In this document: piece after piece, positions 39,843-52,655 of the stretch
Layout: each line of letters begins with the position of its first letter
Position numbering within the stretch: position 1 is the first letter of the stretch
Assembly: GCA_014905825.1 (NCBI GenBank)
Contig: JACGCN010000007.1
Coordinates: forward strand, 806,001-870,000
Direction of reading: 5' to 3'
DNA length: 64,000 bases
Origin: Lyophyllum atratum
Taxonomy: Eukaryota; Basidiomycota; Agaricomycetes; Agaricales; Lyophyllaceae
Notes under the pieces: model-generated
Told to the model about the DNA's origin: nothing
Database searches by the model: none
The model's input: only the letters and a program-made list of their open reading frames with translations
Made by a program: the position numbers and the translations under genes

Positions 39843-42455
39843 ATGGTCTCGTTCAGGTCCCTCGCCCTTGGGGCCCTGCTTTCCCCGTCACTCGTTTACG
39901 GTGGGCTTGTTCAGAAGCCCGGTCTCTCCCTCCCTTCCGGAAGCCAGCAGAATCGCGACGCTGTCGTGGAAATTTTCACCATTAGCTATGAGGCGTACAG
40001 GTTCGCTTTTACTCGGGAATTTTGTGATATCACCCCTTCTCATTGTTCTGTTGACAGGACTCACGCGTTCGGCCACGATGATCTGCTTCCTCTCAGCAAT
40101 AGTACGTGGATTAACTCGCATTTTACTCCCATTGGCTTAGTTTGGTTGTTCAACAGAATCTGATGATAGTCGCAATGGTTGGGGTAAGCACGCCGGGTTT
40201 GACCACGTTTCGCAAAACATTGACTCGACTCTACAGGCGCTACGATTGTCGACGCTATGTCTACAATGGTGTGCAGTTTTATCCCTTTTAAAAAAATAGC
40301 AATACTTATCACAACTACAGCATATAATGGGTCTAGATGTGTGTTTCGTCTCTGGTACCAACCCTGTGATCACCTTTTGATGATTCCATACGCTTAGAAC
40401 TACTTCGCTGAGGCTGTTGACTTCGCCTCCAAGATCGACTTCAGTTCAGCCAAGAATGGCGCTAGTGTTAGGTGTGTGCCTGTGGTGTTTCTTCTACCCC
40501 CTTCGATTAATATCAGTCGCGACTTGTAGTGTTTTCGAAACTACGATCCGTTATCTGGGTGGCTTGTTAAGCGCTTATGAACTGAGCGATCGGAAATACC
40601 CCGCGCTTCTTAACAAGGCAAAAGAGGTTGCTGATAAGATGGCCTTTGCATGGGTCGGCGTAAGTAAGCTCTAAATTCAGTTTTATCGATCACCAACATG
40701 AAGGCGCGTAGGGCAACGACGTTCCTTATGGGCACATGAACTTTGCTACAAACGCACCTGATCCCGCTTCCGTAACGACTTCGGTTCGTCGATTCTTCTC
40801 TTACCTCACGATATCCTGACGGTACTCTTTTCCAGTCGAATATTGCGGAAGCAGGAACTGTACGTCAGATCTTTTGAGCCGACTCCCCCGTAATTTAAAC
40901 TTTCCTACTTCTGAATGCAGCTTACCATGGAATGGGCTACCTTGTCGAAATACACTGGTAATGATACCTACCGACAGCTTTCGGAAAAGTCTGTCCGCCG
41001 CATTGCAAACCAGGTATTTATCTGCTGCTTCATCTGCTATAATCGCTTTTCAATATATTGGAACAGAATTTGCCACTACCAGGTATGTCGGTTATTGATC
41101 AAAAGGAAAAGATAGGCTGCTTATGTCTCATTAGGTCTCCCTGCTCAGGGTATTGATCCTGCCACTGGTAAAGCTGTCGGTGGATACGTGGTGAGGAAAC
41201 CTTGTGCTATAGTACAAATGTCCTTCCTGACGGCGAGAAATAGACATGGGGAGGAGGCTCTGACAGCTATTTCGAATACCTCATCAAGTATGCCCGCCTG
41301 AACAATAGTGCTGATTCCTTCTTCGCGGACGAGTGGAATCTAGCCGTCGATTCTTCGATCAAAAACCTCTTGAGGGTACATTTCATTGGTCCTCTATATG
41401 ATAGTATGCGGACACTGATTAAATGTTTAAGACCTCGAAGACCAAGCGTGACATCTTTACCTATCTAGCAGACTACGATGATTCGAAACGCATCAGACAT
41501 GTTGGATCCCATTTGGCATGTTTCCATGGTGGAAACTGGATGTTCGGTATAAACTTCAATTAGATTGATGATATTTCTACGACTAAACTATATGAGCCTC
41601 TCAGGTGGTCGCTTGTTGAATAACCAAACTATCGTCGACATTGGCCTCGCTTTAGCTGACGCTTGCTGGAATACCTACGCTAGTACTCAGTAAGCCTCAC
41701 CTGCTTCTCTCCCCACCCGTTGTTGACCTTCTGCCAGTACTGGCATTGGTCCGGAAGTATTTGCATATACCTCAGCCGACGGTGGTTACACTGGCCCCGG
41801 TGGGGAAGGACCTGGCCTTACCCAAAGGCTGTTTAACTCAGAGCACGGCTTTTACATCACGGCCGCAGACTATATCCTGCGCCCGGAGGTCCTTGAGTCC
41901 AACTTCTATGCATGGCGCATTACTGGAGACATCAAATATCTCAAGCGCGCTAAGAGCGCGGTTGACAGCTTCAATCAATATCTCAGGGCCAGTGGTGCCT
42001 TTGCTGGGCTTGAAGACGTCAATAATAGGAGTTCGGACATGATTGACAACATGGAGAGTTTCTGGTTCGCGGAAGTCCTCAAATACCTGTTCGTCACTCC
42101 ACACATCAACATCATCCAAACTCTACTTACATATCTTCCTGATATCTAGGTACTTGACCTTTGACGACCCGGAACACATCAGTCTCGACGAATGTATGTC
42201 TTTTTTCCCACTATTTCCTTGCTCAGGCGCTCATATACCATAGACGTGTTCAACACCGAGGCTCATCCATTCAAGCTACCTCCTGCTAAGGCGAGGTACG
42301 GCACCGGCCCGCCCACCCGCACCTCACCTAGCCCGGCGTTCCATGTTCAGGATGGTAAAACGCCTGAGGTCAGTCAGAGCCGTGGTCTTCCGATTTCCCT
42401 GAAGGAAATCCTTCAACTTCCTAACCTACTAGCACTACTTGATCTCAATCGTTGA
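39843..42455 (+). CDS. GH47 class I alpha-1,2-mannosidase, copy 1
   Basis: Signal peptide [20 protein letters not shown], then [16 protein letters not shown] and [118 protein letters not shown] and VFNTEAHPF. These are the ordered GH47 blocks, including the acidic catalytic residues and the terminal TEAH calcium site. More than a dozen short exons join in frame. Family members trim alpha-1,2-mannose from N-glycans in the ER or Golgi, or are secreted. There is no N-terminal membrane anchor but a cleavable-looking signal, so the secreted type is likely. The protein ends with a Pro/Leu-rich tail ([14 protein letters not shown]). A paralogue with the same domain order lies at 48175-50691. Confidence 0.88.
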
Positions 42456-42971
42456 TGCCTACTGAATACTCGTTTACTCACCAGCGATCTAAAAGATCCG
42501 ACACCCTCTTCACACGATCTCAACAGAACATTTGTGCACTTGATCTTTCTTAACTACCACACGTTCTTTAGAAGTCTTCGCTCTTTCTACCACACGCTGC
42601 AACGCACTATAATAAATCAGTCACTTTGCACCAACGTCTTGAAATCCTGAAATGTGGTCGTTAGGCAACAGTCCGGCTCTCTGCAGCGCGTAAAGGTTCG
42701 CTCAGGTTGGATGGTCAGGCGTACAGCACTGTACAGCATGAACGCGATGTCTCACTGCCCGCGATTCGTGAGGATTCATACGATCGTATGCAACGCACGG
42801 ATGCGACCACCTGTCGAGGTGCAACGACGTCCCACAACAAACACTTTTTTGCAGCTATTTCGCACATATGATTCAACGATCCTTCCGTCAGAATCGATTG
42901 ACGGCGACGCGTTCGTTCAACTTCGATAACACCTTCGGGTTACCTCGAAGGAAAAACATATGACAAAAAAC
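42456..42971. other. 3' flank of GH47 copy 1, no gene seen
   Basis: Short frames only, without motifs; ends at the Pol III terminator of the tRNA gene. Confidence 0.45.
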
Positions 42972-43054
42972 TGTCCCAGAGAGACTTGAACTCTCGATCT
43001 TCCGATTGGAGAGTGTTAACAGTCGGACGCCGTAACCAACTAAGCCATGGGACA
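42972..43054 (-). tRNA. tRNA-Asn (GTT) with 10-nt intron
   Basis: On the minus strand the acceptor arm TGTCCCA pairs with TGGGACA, the anticodon stem TCCGA with TCGGA, and the T arm is GAGAG-TTCAAGT-CTCTC. The anticodon loop is 17 nt and reads CTGTTA, then a 10-nt insert, then A, giving anticodon GTT after splicing at the usual position 37/38. A T6 run follows as a Pol III terminator. Confidence 0.9.
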
Positions 43055-44483
43055 GGCGATGAGAAGTCAGGCACAAGACTTCAAAACCGGTAGTCATTCA
43101 TCTTTCTGCGGTGATCTAGAGCTGGATGAATCCCGGGCCATTGAGGTAAGGACGGTTCTGTTGACTTGACCGCGACCCGCAACCAGCCCGACTTGTACGA
43201 CACTGACGGCTACGTTTGACCGCTGCACAAATCGCTTCCCGAAGTAAGTCATCTCTTGAGTCGGTACACAAGTCTCAGGCTTTTCACCCCCTTGTCATCA
43301 TCCAGCAACATGCCAACTGCACTATATTGTCCTGCATCTTCTGCACTCGGACGTGAGCACCACCATTAGTGGACGTACGCTGGGTCCACTTCTGGGATCA
43401 AGAATGGGAGGGCTTGCGCTGGAGACCTCGAGTTGAGTGTTTCACAAGCTAATGAGCCTAGCCAGTGGTCGGTAAGACAGCAGGCATGTGTGCCAGCCTC
43501 ATACCTTCCCGGGGAAGAGATACAGATCCATTGTTTTCGGTGACGTCCATCACACTGAAGCGGAGCCGCTATTGTCCCCTCGCGATAAATGCTTTAATGT
43601 CCTTAACAAGTCCTGTCTATCAAGTGGAACCGGTGTCTCTCCAGCTGCGACCGTCGTACCTCAGCCATTCCGCAACCCAATGTACAGTAACCATAAGTAC
43701 CTTTCCCCCTTCGCCATACATGGGATGACTATACCACGACGTGAAGGAGGGCCATATTCCTCCTTGAAAATTTTTCAGAGTTCCAGGGTCGGCTGCGGCA
43801 AGGTCTTCGTTAAGTAAATCAAATTCAAACTGACGGATATGCTTGTTCGGGATGTACTATGGCTGTCACTGCAGCAAAGCCAGGACGCTATTCCAGTCCT
43901 TACGTGGGACCAACGCCCCTCCCTTGGTCACCCTGGCGTGGATACAGGAAGAATGGTCTAACGAACGATTTGAAGGGCTTACCACTTAGGACTTTGTTGG
44001 ATTTGCCATCACATTTGCCATCGGTCAGCCTATCTGCTCAATTCTTCTCGGCCTTTCTTGAAATACCGGGATAGTATATGTCAATCCTGTTTCGTTGGTT
44101 ACTCCTATTTTCGACATTGCTCGGACTTGCAACTGTCTTCTATAGATTTATACTTCAAACCATTCAGCCCTGGACCTCCATGATACCATGTGCCTTCGTG
44201 TCCTTGGTGTTACGATGTACTGTGTTGGGCCGAAGTATAGTCAATGGCGTTACTGTGAAACGCATTTATTCCTCACTCCGCCCGCGTTTCTCGTCCCCTA
44301 CGTCGCTGAAGCTTCTGAACAGTTTGAAGAGCTCCCCTTTAGGGCCAGGCATATACTCCGCGGGCTGATGGTGCGTCGCCTTCCAGCTACATTCAAAAAC
44401 ATATAAGTATGTCCGCAAACTGATCAATATTCCTTAATTCAACCAACCTTCCACTTTACAGCTCATCCTCCTTCAATCTTGAT
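43055..44483. other. 1.4-kb intergenic region, no gene seen
   Basis: Open frames of up to 109 codons exist (43488-43817, 44078-44368) but lack motifs, consistent splice signals or recognisable similarity. Probably the promoter and upstream region of the metalloprotease gene. Confidence 0.45.
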
Positions 44484-46335
44484 ATGCAAGCAAGCACAGA
44501 TACCTTCGAGGACACCTCTGATGGCAAAGTCAAAGGCGCTTGTGGTATTCCTCCCGAAGCTAAAGTTGACGAGTCTCCCTTGAGTGATATCGACCTATCT
44601 GCCGGGGCGAACGGCTCTTATGCTGTCGTCGCTTCAGAAGATGCACTTTGGGACAACGGCTTCGTATGTCGCCTGTGCCACTACCCCGTTGGTGTGACGC
44701 TGACCTCCAACCTTGTAGACCATCAGCTACTCTTTTTTCGACGGCACTGAGTTACAGCGCACGGCCGTGGAAAAGGTCGCCATCGAGTGGACATACTACG
44801 CTAACCTCACCCTCCAACGCCAGGATGCCAAGGACAATACTGCCATGGTGCGTATCGCGTTCCAGAAGAATGCGGGGTCCTGGAGCTCCATCGGGAAACA
44901 CGCTCTTGACATCGCCCCCGGTGCCATCACCATGAACCTTGGCTGGATTGATGACTCCCCAAATATCTCCACAGAGGACCGCGGCACCATTCTTCATGAA
45001 TGGGGTCATGCTCTTGGCTTGCTTCACGAGCACCAGAGCCTCGCGAGGGGTGGAACGCTGACCCTCAACGAGACGGAGGTCTATAAACACTACCGCAATG
45101 GCAAGATGAAGTGGTCCAATGCCTTGATTAAGTCGCAAATTCTCGACTTGCACAACAAAGCCGCGCTTTCCAACTACAGCAAGCTTGATATCAACTCAAT
45201 CATGATGCACGTTGCTTGTTATTTGTTAAACCGTATACACTGACACCTTCCGTAGGTACTTCATGCCATCCCGCCTCAACAACCAGAAGATCGCGATTGG
45301 AGTTAGAACTGCTTTATCCGACTTGGATAAGGCGTACATGGTTATAAACTACCCCCGCAAGAAACCCCACCCCAAGGCCAAGCAATGGACGCTCGAGAAG
45401 GCATTGGAGGTCGCTGGAGTTCCGTCTGACATGCAAACTGACATTTTGGAGGCTATCGACGACGCCTCGACTTTGAGAACTCTCTTCTCGGATTGGAATC
45501 AACAAACGCGGGCGGAAGAACTCGGTACGTCCTCAATCCTCATCAGCTGACCGAGACACTCACTTCCAGTATAGAGGCGCTGGAAGTTGTTCCTGTTACC
45601 CTGGCGCCGCCTGTCCCTAAGGATCTGGCCGCCCCGCGACACGGAATCAAATCTGTTTCCACAGGGTCGACCACCCTTGAAGTATCGACGACCACTGCTC
45701 CTGCGCTCGCCGCTAATGTTCCAACGGTCGCACAGCATAGCATCGACCGTGTTACTCCCTCCAGCATTTATCCCTCTGCGCCTATCCTCGGCTCTACTCC
45801 CCCAACCACCCTTGAAGTATCGACAACCACTGCTCCCGCGCCCGCCGCTAATGTTCCAACGGTCTCACAGCATACCATCAACCGTGTCATTCCCTCCAGC
45901 CTGTATCCGTCTCCGCCTATGCTCGGCTATACTCTCCCTGGACCAATTGCACCGCTCCTTCCCGTCGTTGGAGTTGAGCAAGACATTCTTACTGGAGTCA
46001 TTAACGCCGCTCTCGCTCAGCAGGGGCTGTATCCCCAGACAACGGCTGTCCAGTATCCTTATGTGCAACAGGGCATCTGGTCTAGCTTAGGTGATCTCTG
46101 CAAGAATCCTGCATTCCAGCACTTTTTATCGGCCGCACTCGGCCCTGCTCTCAATACTCAACGTAGTCTGCAAGTTGGTATCGCGGATCAGCCTGCAGTT
46201 CAGTATCGGCAGGGGCTCACGGATCTCGCCATCGCCGCTCTTTTCCAGCAGGGATTGAACATTGCAAAGGTTGCACAACCCGTCGGGTATACTGTGCCCT
46301 CCTACTCTTCAGCCCCTTTTTTCGGCTACGTTTGA
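44484..46335 (+). CDS. astacin-like zinc metalloprotease with Pro/Thr-rich repeat tail
   Basis: The N-terminus MQASTDTFEDTSDGK has no signal peptide. The catalytic domain begins TISYSFFDGTELQRT and contains the zinc motif HEWGHALGLLHEHQ (HExxHxxGxxH) and the Met-turn SIMMH, then YFMPSRLNNQKIA and DKAYMVINYP. This fits the M12A-like peptidases of agaricomycetes. The C-terminal half is low-complexity and carries a two-copy repeat of about 43 residues beginning TTLEVSTTTAP. Later parts are Gln/Pro-rich (ALAQQGLYPQTT, ending FFGYV). One junction is odd: after ATGATGCAC at 45210 the next exon must start at TAC (45257), but the only AG acceptor leaves an extra G. A GC donor two bases into the ATG/CAC pair, or a 1-nt indel, would explain it. 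The other introns are normal. Confidence 0.72.
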
Positions 46336-48174
46336 GAGAGCTTTCAACAGCGAAGTTACACATGCTGTCATCCTGATTCGACATCGCGGTCACCGATCTC
46401 TATGCCCGCTGCATTTCAGTACGTGACTTGCGGTAGGCTCTAACGAAGGTGCTTCTTATACCTCTTTTCTTCTTTCGTATATATTCTTTATTCCATTTCT
46501 CTATTTCTTTTCTATTTCAATGGACCTGTAAGAAGTACACGTCCGCAACCACCGATCATTATGTGTCTTGTATTACTTGTTTTCTTACGCCCGTTACCTC
46601 AATATGCTTTACTCGTATCTTTTAATATCGGTTCAATAGTCCATATGAAACACTTTTTACTGTTTTATTCTCCCTTCTTCCCCCTGCCTTAGTTTGTTAG
46701 TCAATCCTTCTCGTCTCCTTGCTCTCGGTGTCATTGTTTCCTGCCGCTTTTTACTAAGCCTCGAATTACTGGGATTTAACACATTTCATCCAGTATTGAC
46801 CTGAAGATGCGGATAGGGCAAGCAGCGCGATGCAGAAAAAATGTGCATGCCGCAGTCTGCAGACCTGGGTCTCAAACTGGCGGCCTGGCCTCAAGCTCTT
46901 CGCGCGCCTTCGTAGGCCTATGTGGTCCAGGTTTGGAGGTGAATCTGGTACATGATCGTGATCATCGCCGATCGGTGATCAGATAACTTGCGGAGGGACG
47001 GGCCGAAGCACAAGTCCCGACGGCTCGCACGCTTCTCACTCTTACCACCAGTTGCGCCGTGTAACATGTACAAAGCTTGCTCATAGCTATTGCCAACGAC
47101 AAACTGGCTGTCCCTCTCGGCTAGGTCACCTTAACTCTTCAACGATTACCTCAGTTGTCCTAAGACGCGTCGACTCAGGCGTGTTCATCATATAATCCCA
47201 TACTCCCTCGGATCACACTGGTCTCCATCCTTGTTCTATATCCGTTCGATGCTACACATGGCCTGCCGGTATTTCAGATCTGCGGCTGGTAGCAGGTCGT
47301 AGCATATCACATCATATTCTCCAGGAACATGTGCGATTCTTGCTCTACGTGATGCAAATTTACATGTTGTAAGTGGTGGCTCCGCATGCTCAAATGTTCT
47401 GATGCGCAACTGTTTTCTAGTTTCGAAAACCAATCCCCTGCTGCTCCATGATAGATTGCTGCTCCAAAAACTTAAATCGTGGTGTGACCACCTGCTATTC
47501 ATCCCAAAGGACTCATGCTTTGGTGAAAAAATCATGATGGAAATGAGATAACATGGTCTGTCAGTCCTGCCAACTATTTCTCTTACATAACTACACTCAA
47601 GCTCAAATGCCTTTGGCTTCTTGTCTATCTCAGTCCTATCGCCCGCAGTGGTCCCGCGCATCTTGCCATAGAACCTGTAATCAGAAGGGATTGCATGTTG
47701 CATCAGTCACGAGTATGACATACATGTGACAGAGGTGGGATACTCGTCATGTGTGTGCGGCTTGTACTCTATCGAGGGCCGTACTCAGTACTGTCGAAGC
47801 TTGGTTTAGCACGCGGCGTATATCTCTCAACCGCTTCTATTTTGTGCCGCATCCCGAAGCCCCGTCTGCGGAATAACACTTCAGAAGAGCATGCCAGCAG
47901 CGATCCCAGCCTCTGTATAGCAATCACTTCCCCTTCCTCCTTGCTGAACCTCGGAGGACACATCGCGGCGAGGCCTTTGCTGGGCTTGTAGGAGAAACAT
48001 GGGGATAAATTAACCTTCGATCTCTCTTTCAATACCCGAGGAAGCGTTCGTACACACGCTGATGGAAAGCACACGTCAAATACATCCAGGTGATCAGGTA
48101 TTGTACTCCTAGGTCTATAAGAGACATCGCGCCGCATTGCCTGATCCCTACAAGCATCGCAGCTGTTCGCCGCC
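46336..48174. other. 1.8-kb intergenic region with two weak minus-strand frames
   Basis: The left part (46440-46700) is T/C-rich, like a 3' UTR or promoter. Two minus-strand frames, 47236-47703 (155 codons) and 47769-48197 (142 codons), are longer than chance usually gives. The first is preceded by an acceptor-like CTGATTACAG, so a spliced minus-strand gene is conceivable. No family was recognised and I could not find a good donor joining them, so I do not call a gene. Confidence 0.35.
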
Positions 48175-50691
48175 ATGATGCTCCCCCATCGCGTCACACT
48201 TGCCCTTGCGCTTACAGTCCCAGTTGCTCTTGGGGGAAATGTGCAAAAGGCAGATCTGGTACTGCCTCCCGACGCTGGGATCCATAGAGCCGCTGTCCAG
48301 AAGATCTTCGTGGACAGCTACACCGCGTACAAGTGAGATTTATCCCGGATGCCTTTGCTCATGAAACTTAGAGTGACAAAACCATTTCAGGAAGTTTGCC
48401 TTTGGACATGACGACCTATCTCCCCTAAGCCAATGTTAGTGCTCTCACGACATGCTATCATAACAGGCTTACTTATCTCTTGATTAGCTTTCTCAGATGG
48501 ACGAAATGGATGGGGTGTGTTTATCGAGAATACTTTTGACTGATATGGTGTCTTATTTGATTGCACAGGCGCAACAATTGTAGACGCTTTGAGCACGATG
48601 GTATGTTGTGATAATGTCCAAGGCCTCTGTAGCTCACCACGGTAACAGAAAATCATGGGCCTGGAGGTGCATTCTCGCGCCTACATATACTGGTGGTGAA
48701 AAATATGCCTGACTCGCTCCAACATAGGACCTATTCAATGAAGGTGTTCTGTTCTCAAGCAAAATCGATTTCAGCAAATCGCAGACACCCGACTCAACCA
48801 GGTCAGTCGTACGCATGTGCTAGGTTGTTGATTTTAAGCTGATGGCCTCCCAGTGTCTTCGAGACCACGATCCGATATCTCGGAGGGCTCTTGAGTGCAT
48901 ATGAGCTCAGCGACAACAAATTCCCCGTCCTTCTTCAAAAGGCGAAGGAAGTCGCCGATAAGATGGCGTTCGCGTGGGTTGGAGTAAGTGTTTACGTTCC
49001 CATCCGATTTGAGGTGCATGTTTAAAAATATGCCCAGAATAACGACCTCCCCTTCGGATTCCTCAATTTCGCTCAGAATACTCCAAACATAGGCAGCGTA
49101 ATGATCTCGCTTCATAACAATATAACCTCGAAACTAATCTTGATTGCATAGTCCAACATTGCAGAAGCTGGCACGGTTTGTGTTCTTCTTCCTCCATCCA
49201 GTGGGACATATTCACACCTCGTTTTCCCTCTGCTCTTTAGCTATCACTTGAGTGGGCGACCTTGACAACTCACACCAAGAACCAGACGTACGGAAACCTC
49301 GGCGTAAAGTCTCTTCGCCACATCGCGAACCTCGTACGTCACGCATACATTTATCACGTACATATCACAATCTGTACTGATCCTCGCATCCTAGCCTGCT
49401 CCTTTACCAGGTCTGGCTGCACAGGGAATCAACCCTGCGACAGGAGCATTCGTCGGTGGTTATGTTGTGCGTAGCTTTCCTGCTTCTGAACATACCAGCA
49501 CAACAAACTCACTATCCGAACATGGACAGACATGGGGCGGCGGCTCTGACAGCTATTTTGAGTATCTGATCAAGTATGCACGCTTATCGAACACCAACGA
49601 CGCCCTGTTCGCCAACACCTGGCTCACGGCAGTCGACTCCTCGATCAAGACTCTTCTGAGAGTGAGCTAGAACCTCACGCTTCCGGGCACATTGCGCTTA
49701 CACAGCACCCATAGACGTCGACTACCGGAAATCATGTCTATTTGGCCGACTTCGATTCGTCGAAGAAAATCCGCCACGTTAGCTCGCATCTAGCGTGTTT
49801 CAATGGAGGCAACTGGATCTATGGTACGTCGTATTTATGACCAAAGGAGGATGAATTCGGATATTCATTCAACTGTATAGGTGGAAAGCTTCTGAACAAC
49901 CAGACTATCGTTGACTATGGTCTGCAACTTGTTGATGCCTGCTGGAATACCTATGCTAGTACCGCGTACGTCCCACCTTTTCACTCTTCCGCATTTTTAC
50001 TAAAATCACGCCGCTCTAGTACCGGCATCGGCCCCGAAGCCTTCGCCTTCACCTCCGCCGACGGCAACTTCACGGGCGGCAGCCCCCTCACCGCCTCCCA
50101 GATTGCCTTCAACGACAAGAACGGGTTCTACGTCACATCTTCCGCCTACATCCTCCGCCCCGAGGTGCTCGAGTCGAACTTCTACGCCTACCGCGCCACG
50201 GGCGACTCTAAGTACCTCGACCGTGCGGCGAGTGCGATCGATAGCTTCAACAAGTTTTTGAGGACGCCGACTGGGTTCGCGGGCTTGAATGATGTGAACA
50301 ACGCGAATACGAGTAAGATTGATGATACGGAGAGCTTCTGGTTCGCTGAGGTGCTCAAGTACCTGTAAGTGATTCATCTTCCAAGCTCCTCGAGGACCCG
50401 CTGACGAGACCATAATAGGTATCTCACATTCGATGACCCCAAGCATATCAGTTTGGATGAATGTGAGTCTCATTAACACCCTGTTCGGTGGTTCAACAAT
50501 GTTTCTGATGTTATACTCTCCCAGATGTGTTCAACACGGAAGCTCACCCCTTCAAAGCTCCCAGCGCCAAGAGCAGATACGGCACCGGCAAGATTCTCCC
50601 TAGCAAGCCCTTCGCTGCCAAGACCGGGCCACCGCTCCCCGAAATCAGCCCCAGCCGATTCCAACACGGACACACGAATCCTCAGCAATGA
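48175..50691 (+). CDS. GH47 class I alpha-1,2-mannosidase, copy 2
   Basis: Signal peptide [20 protein letters not shown]. The GH47 blocks are in order: [131 protein letters not shown] and VFNTEAHPF. Many exon borders match copy 1, so the two arose by gene duplication. They are clearly diverged in the N-terminal 60 residues and in the tail, which here ends [10 protein letters not shown]. Both possible ATGs (48175 and 48178) are in frame; the first is used. The predicted role is the same as for copy 1, with a secreted or Golgi location. Confidence 0.88.
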
Positions 50692-51211
50692 ACTGGTTGG
50701 TCATTTTATGGAGTGAGCGTTGGAAGCGAACGAAGAAATGAAGAACAATCTCGAAGACAAGCGGACGACTGAAGTTGAATAGGAAACCTGTACTTACACC
50801 TAGAAGTGGCGCTTGTGTATATCTGTATCATCCACATAACAGAACTACCCCTTCAAACGCATACTGTCACAAATAAGCAACTGCACACCGCCGCGGCTGG
50901 ACATATATCTATTCTGTTCAGTTCTCTGAATATTCCCCGTTACATCTTGGGCTAACCGGGGTCGGTGTGTCTGTCCTTCTTGGCGCCATGTGAGCTCCGA
51001 GTAGACAAATATAATATCAAAAAAATAGGCACGGAGGCGTGCAGCGAGCGCTCCGAGCTGGACTACACACTGAAGGAACCTCGCTCCTCGAGAACGCCTC
51101 AGATCGTACGGCTTACGGGGGAGTTTCAAGACTAGATCTAATGTCTTCGACGTTTTGATATAGCGGGGTTCAAAGGTCTATATTCCCGACATTTATACAG
51201 CCAATACAGCA
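50692..51211. other. intergenic between convergent genes
   Basis: 3' flanks of GH47 copy 2 and SWP1. No motif-bearing frame. Confidence 0.5.
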
Positions 51212-52196
51212 TTACTTACGACCGACTCTATGGTCGCCAATTTTTGAGAGTGCCCGTCTGCCAGCGAAGATCGTGACAAGGCCCAAAACTCCGCCGTATG
51301 ACAGAACCTGTCCAAGCTTGAGATCGACCCAGTACCAGACAAGGAGCGCCTCGAAGGCTCCGAGGGTCAGGGTGAAGGGGAGGATACTAGCAGAGAAGAG
51401 GTGTGGGACGCGGGGCGCAACTTGTGACCACTGAGATAACGTGTGAGAATTCATAGAAATGGTGGAATGCAAGATGGCCACGTACCATGCCTAGGAGAAT
51501 AATCCAGGGAGCGAGGACCACGGCGGAGAATACTGCGGAGATGGGCTTCGGTGGGAGCTTCTGCTCCGGGCGGAAAGTGTGGTGAATCTCGGGGAGGGGG
51601 TGGAAGGAGGCTTCGGTTGCGTGGACCGGGGCCGGGTGTGAGGCGGGGACGATCAGGTCAAACAGAGACACGGCGAGGGGCGAGTGCGTGGGTGCACCGA
51701 TCAGGAGGGAGACTTGAAGAGGCGCGTCGGAGGTAGGGGGAAGTGACAGCGGGGGTCTAGCCATGTTCTACAACACGTTTATTAGGCATGAATGACAAGG
51801 GGGGAGTATATCGCACCAGCTCAAACTTTGCTTTGCCTCCAGCCGTCACGCGGACAGGCTGGATGCCCTCCTCGCCCGATTTCTCGTCATAGAATCGGAG
51901 GAAAGTCTGGTGCGGCTTGACACCATTTCCGCTCTCCTTCTCGACGACTTGGAAGGTGATCTTCAGAACGTCATCTTTTGCGAGGGTCACTGGTGTGGAG
52001 GCAGGTTGAACCAAGGAGAGGCTACCAGATGTAGTACTTTAGTATATGGTAGTCAGGGTATGGATCGGAGCGCGTACGGTTCTGAGCGCACTTGGGAGCC
52101 TGTTGAGGAGGAAACGGTGAAACGAGGGGATTGGAGAGTAAGCACGGCGGCTTGTGCTCCTGCGACGAGGAGCGCCACAATGGGAAGGGAGAACAT
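51212..52196 (-). CDS. SWP1: oligosaccharyltransferase subunit Swp1 / ribophorin II
   Basis: Four exons on the minus strand. Signal peptide MFSLPIVALLVAGAQA, then VLTLQSPRFTVSSSTG; exon 2 reads LAKDDVLKITFQVVEKESG and KPHQTFLRFYDEKSGEEG. The lumenal beta-rich part is followed by FHPLPEIHHTFRPEQKLPPK, a typical ribophorin II linker. Three membrane helices come after it: AVFSAVVLAPWIILLG; LFSASILPFTLTLGAFEAL leading into LVWYWVDLKLGQ; and VLSYGGVLGLVTIFAG. The protein ends with a short basic tail HRVGRK. Swp1 is a subunit of the ER complex that transfers N-glycans to nascent proteins. About 280 residues is the size of yeast Swp1, shorter than animal ribophorin II. Confidence 0.87.
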
Positions 52197-52655
52197 TGCG
52201 ACGGTGAGAGCTAACCAACTCGTTGACGTGTTCAGTCGTTTCGTAGTGTCACGTGTAAATAGTGAATGAAGACATCATGATCCTGACCCTCGCACTAACT
52301 TGTGGTCAAGCCTCCATGGGCTGCGTACTATGCATTTCTATGCTATTCATTTTATTTACTATTCCGCTCAGGAACAATCCCTTTTAAATTTGTGGTTTAG
52401 CTCATATACTTCTAGGTTATTTATATGTACAAGTTGTGTCGTCGTCCCCCCTCTGCTGTTGCCCGCGCATCGCGTCGCGACACTGAGGTGGGCTACCCAT
52501 CTAATTGTTTCTTTACTTTTTACCTTACAGGACGCTCGTTATACATCATAAATGTTGCACCCACATCGCGTGTCAACACCGAGTCTATCACTCGTTATCT
52601 AGGTGGGATCCCGGATAACTGTTCTTAATGGGTCCCAAAGTTTACACTGCAAGAC
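52197..52655. other. intergenic, no gene seen
   Basis: Promoter of SWP1 and 3' flank of elongin-C; short frames only. Confidence 0.5.

Noticed and set aside
47236..48197. Two minus-strand frames of 155 and 142 codons as a gene
   Set aside because: No recognisable family, and no donor site joins them in phase; the second overlaps the start of GH47 copy 2.
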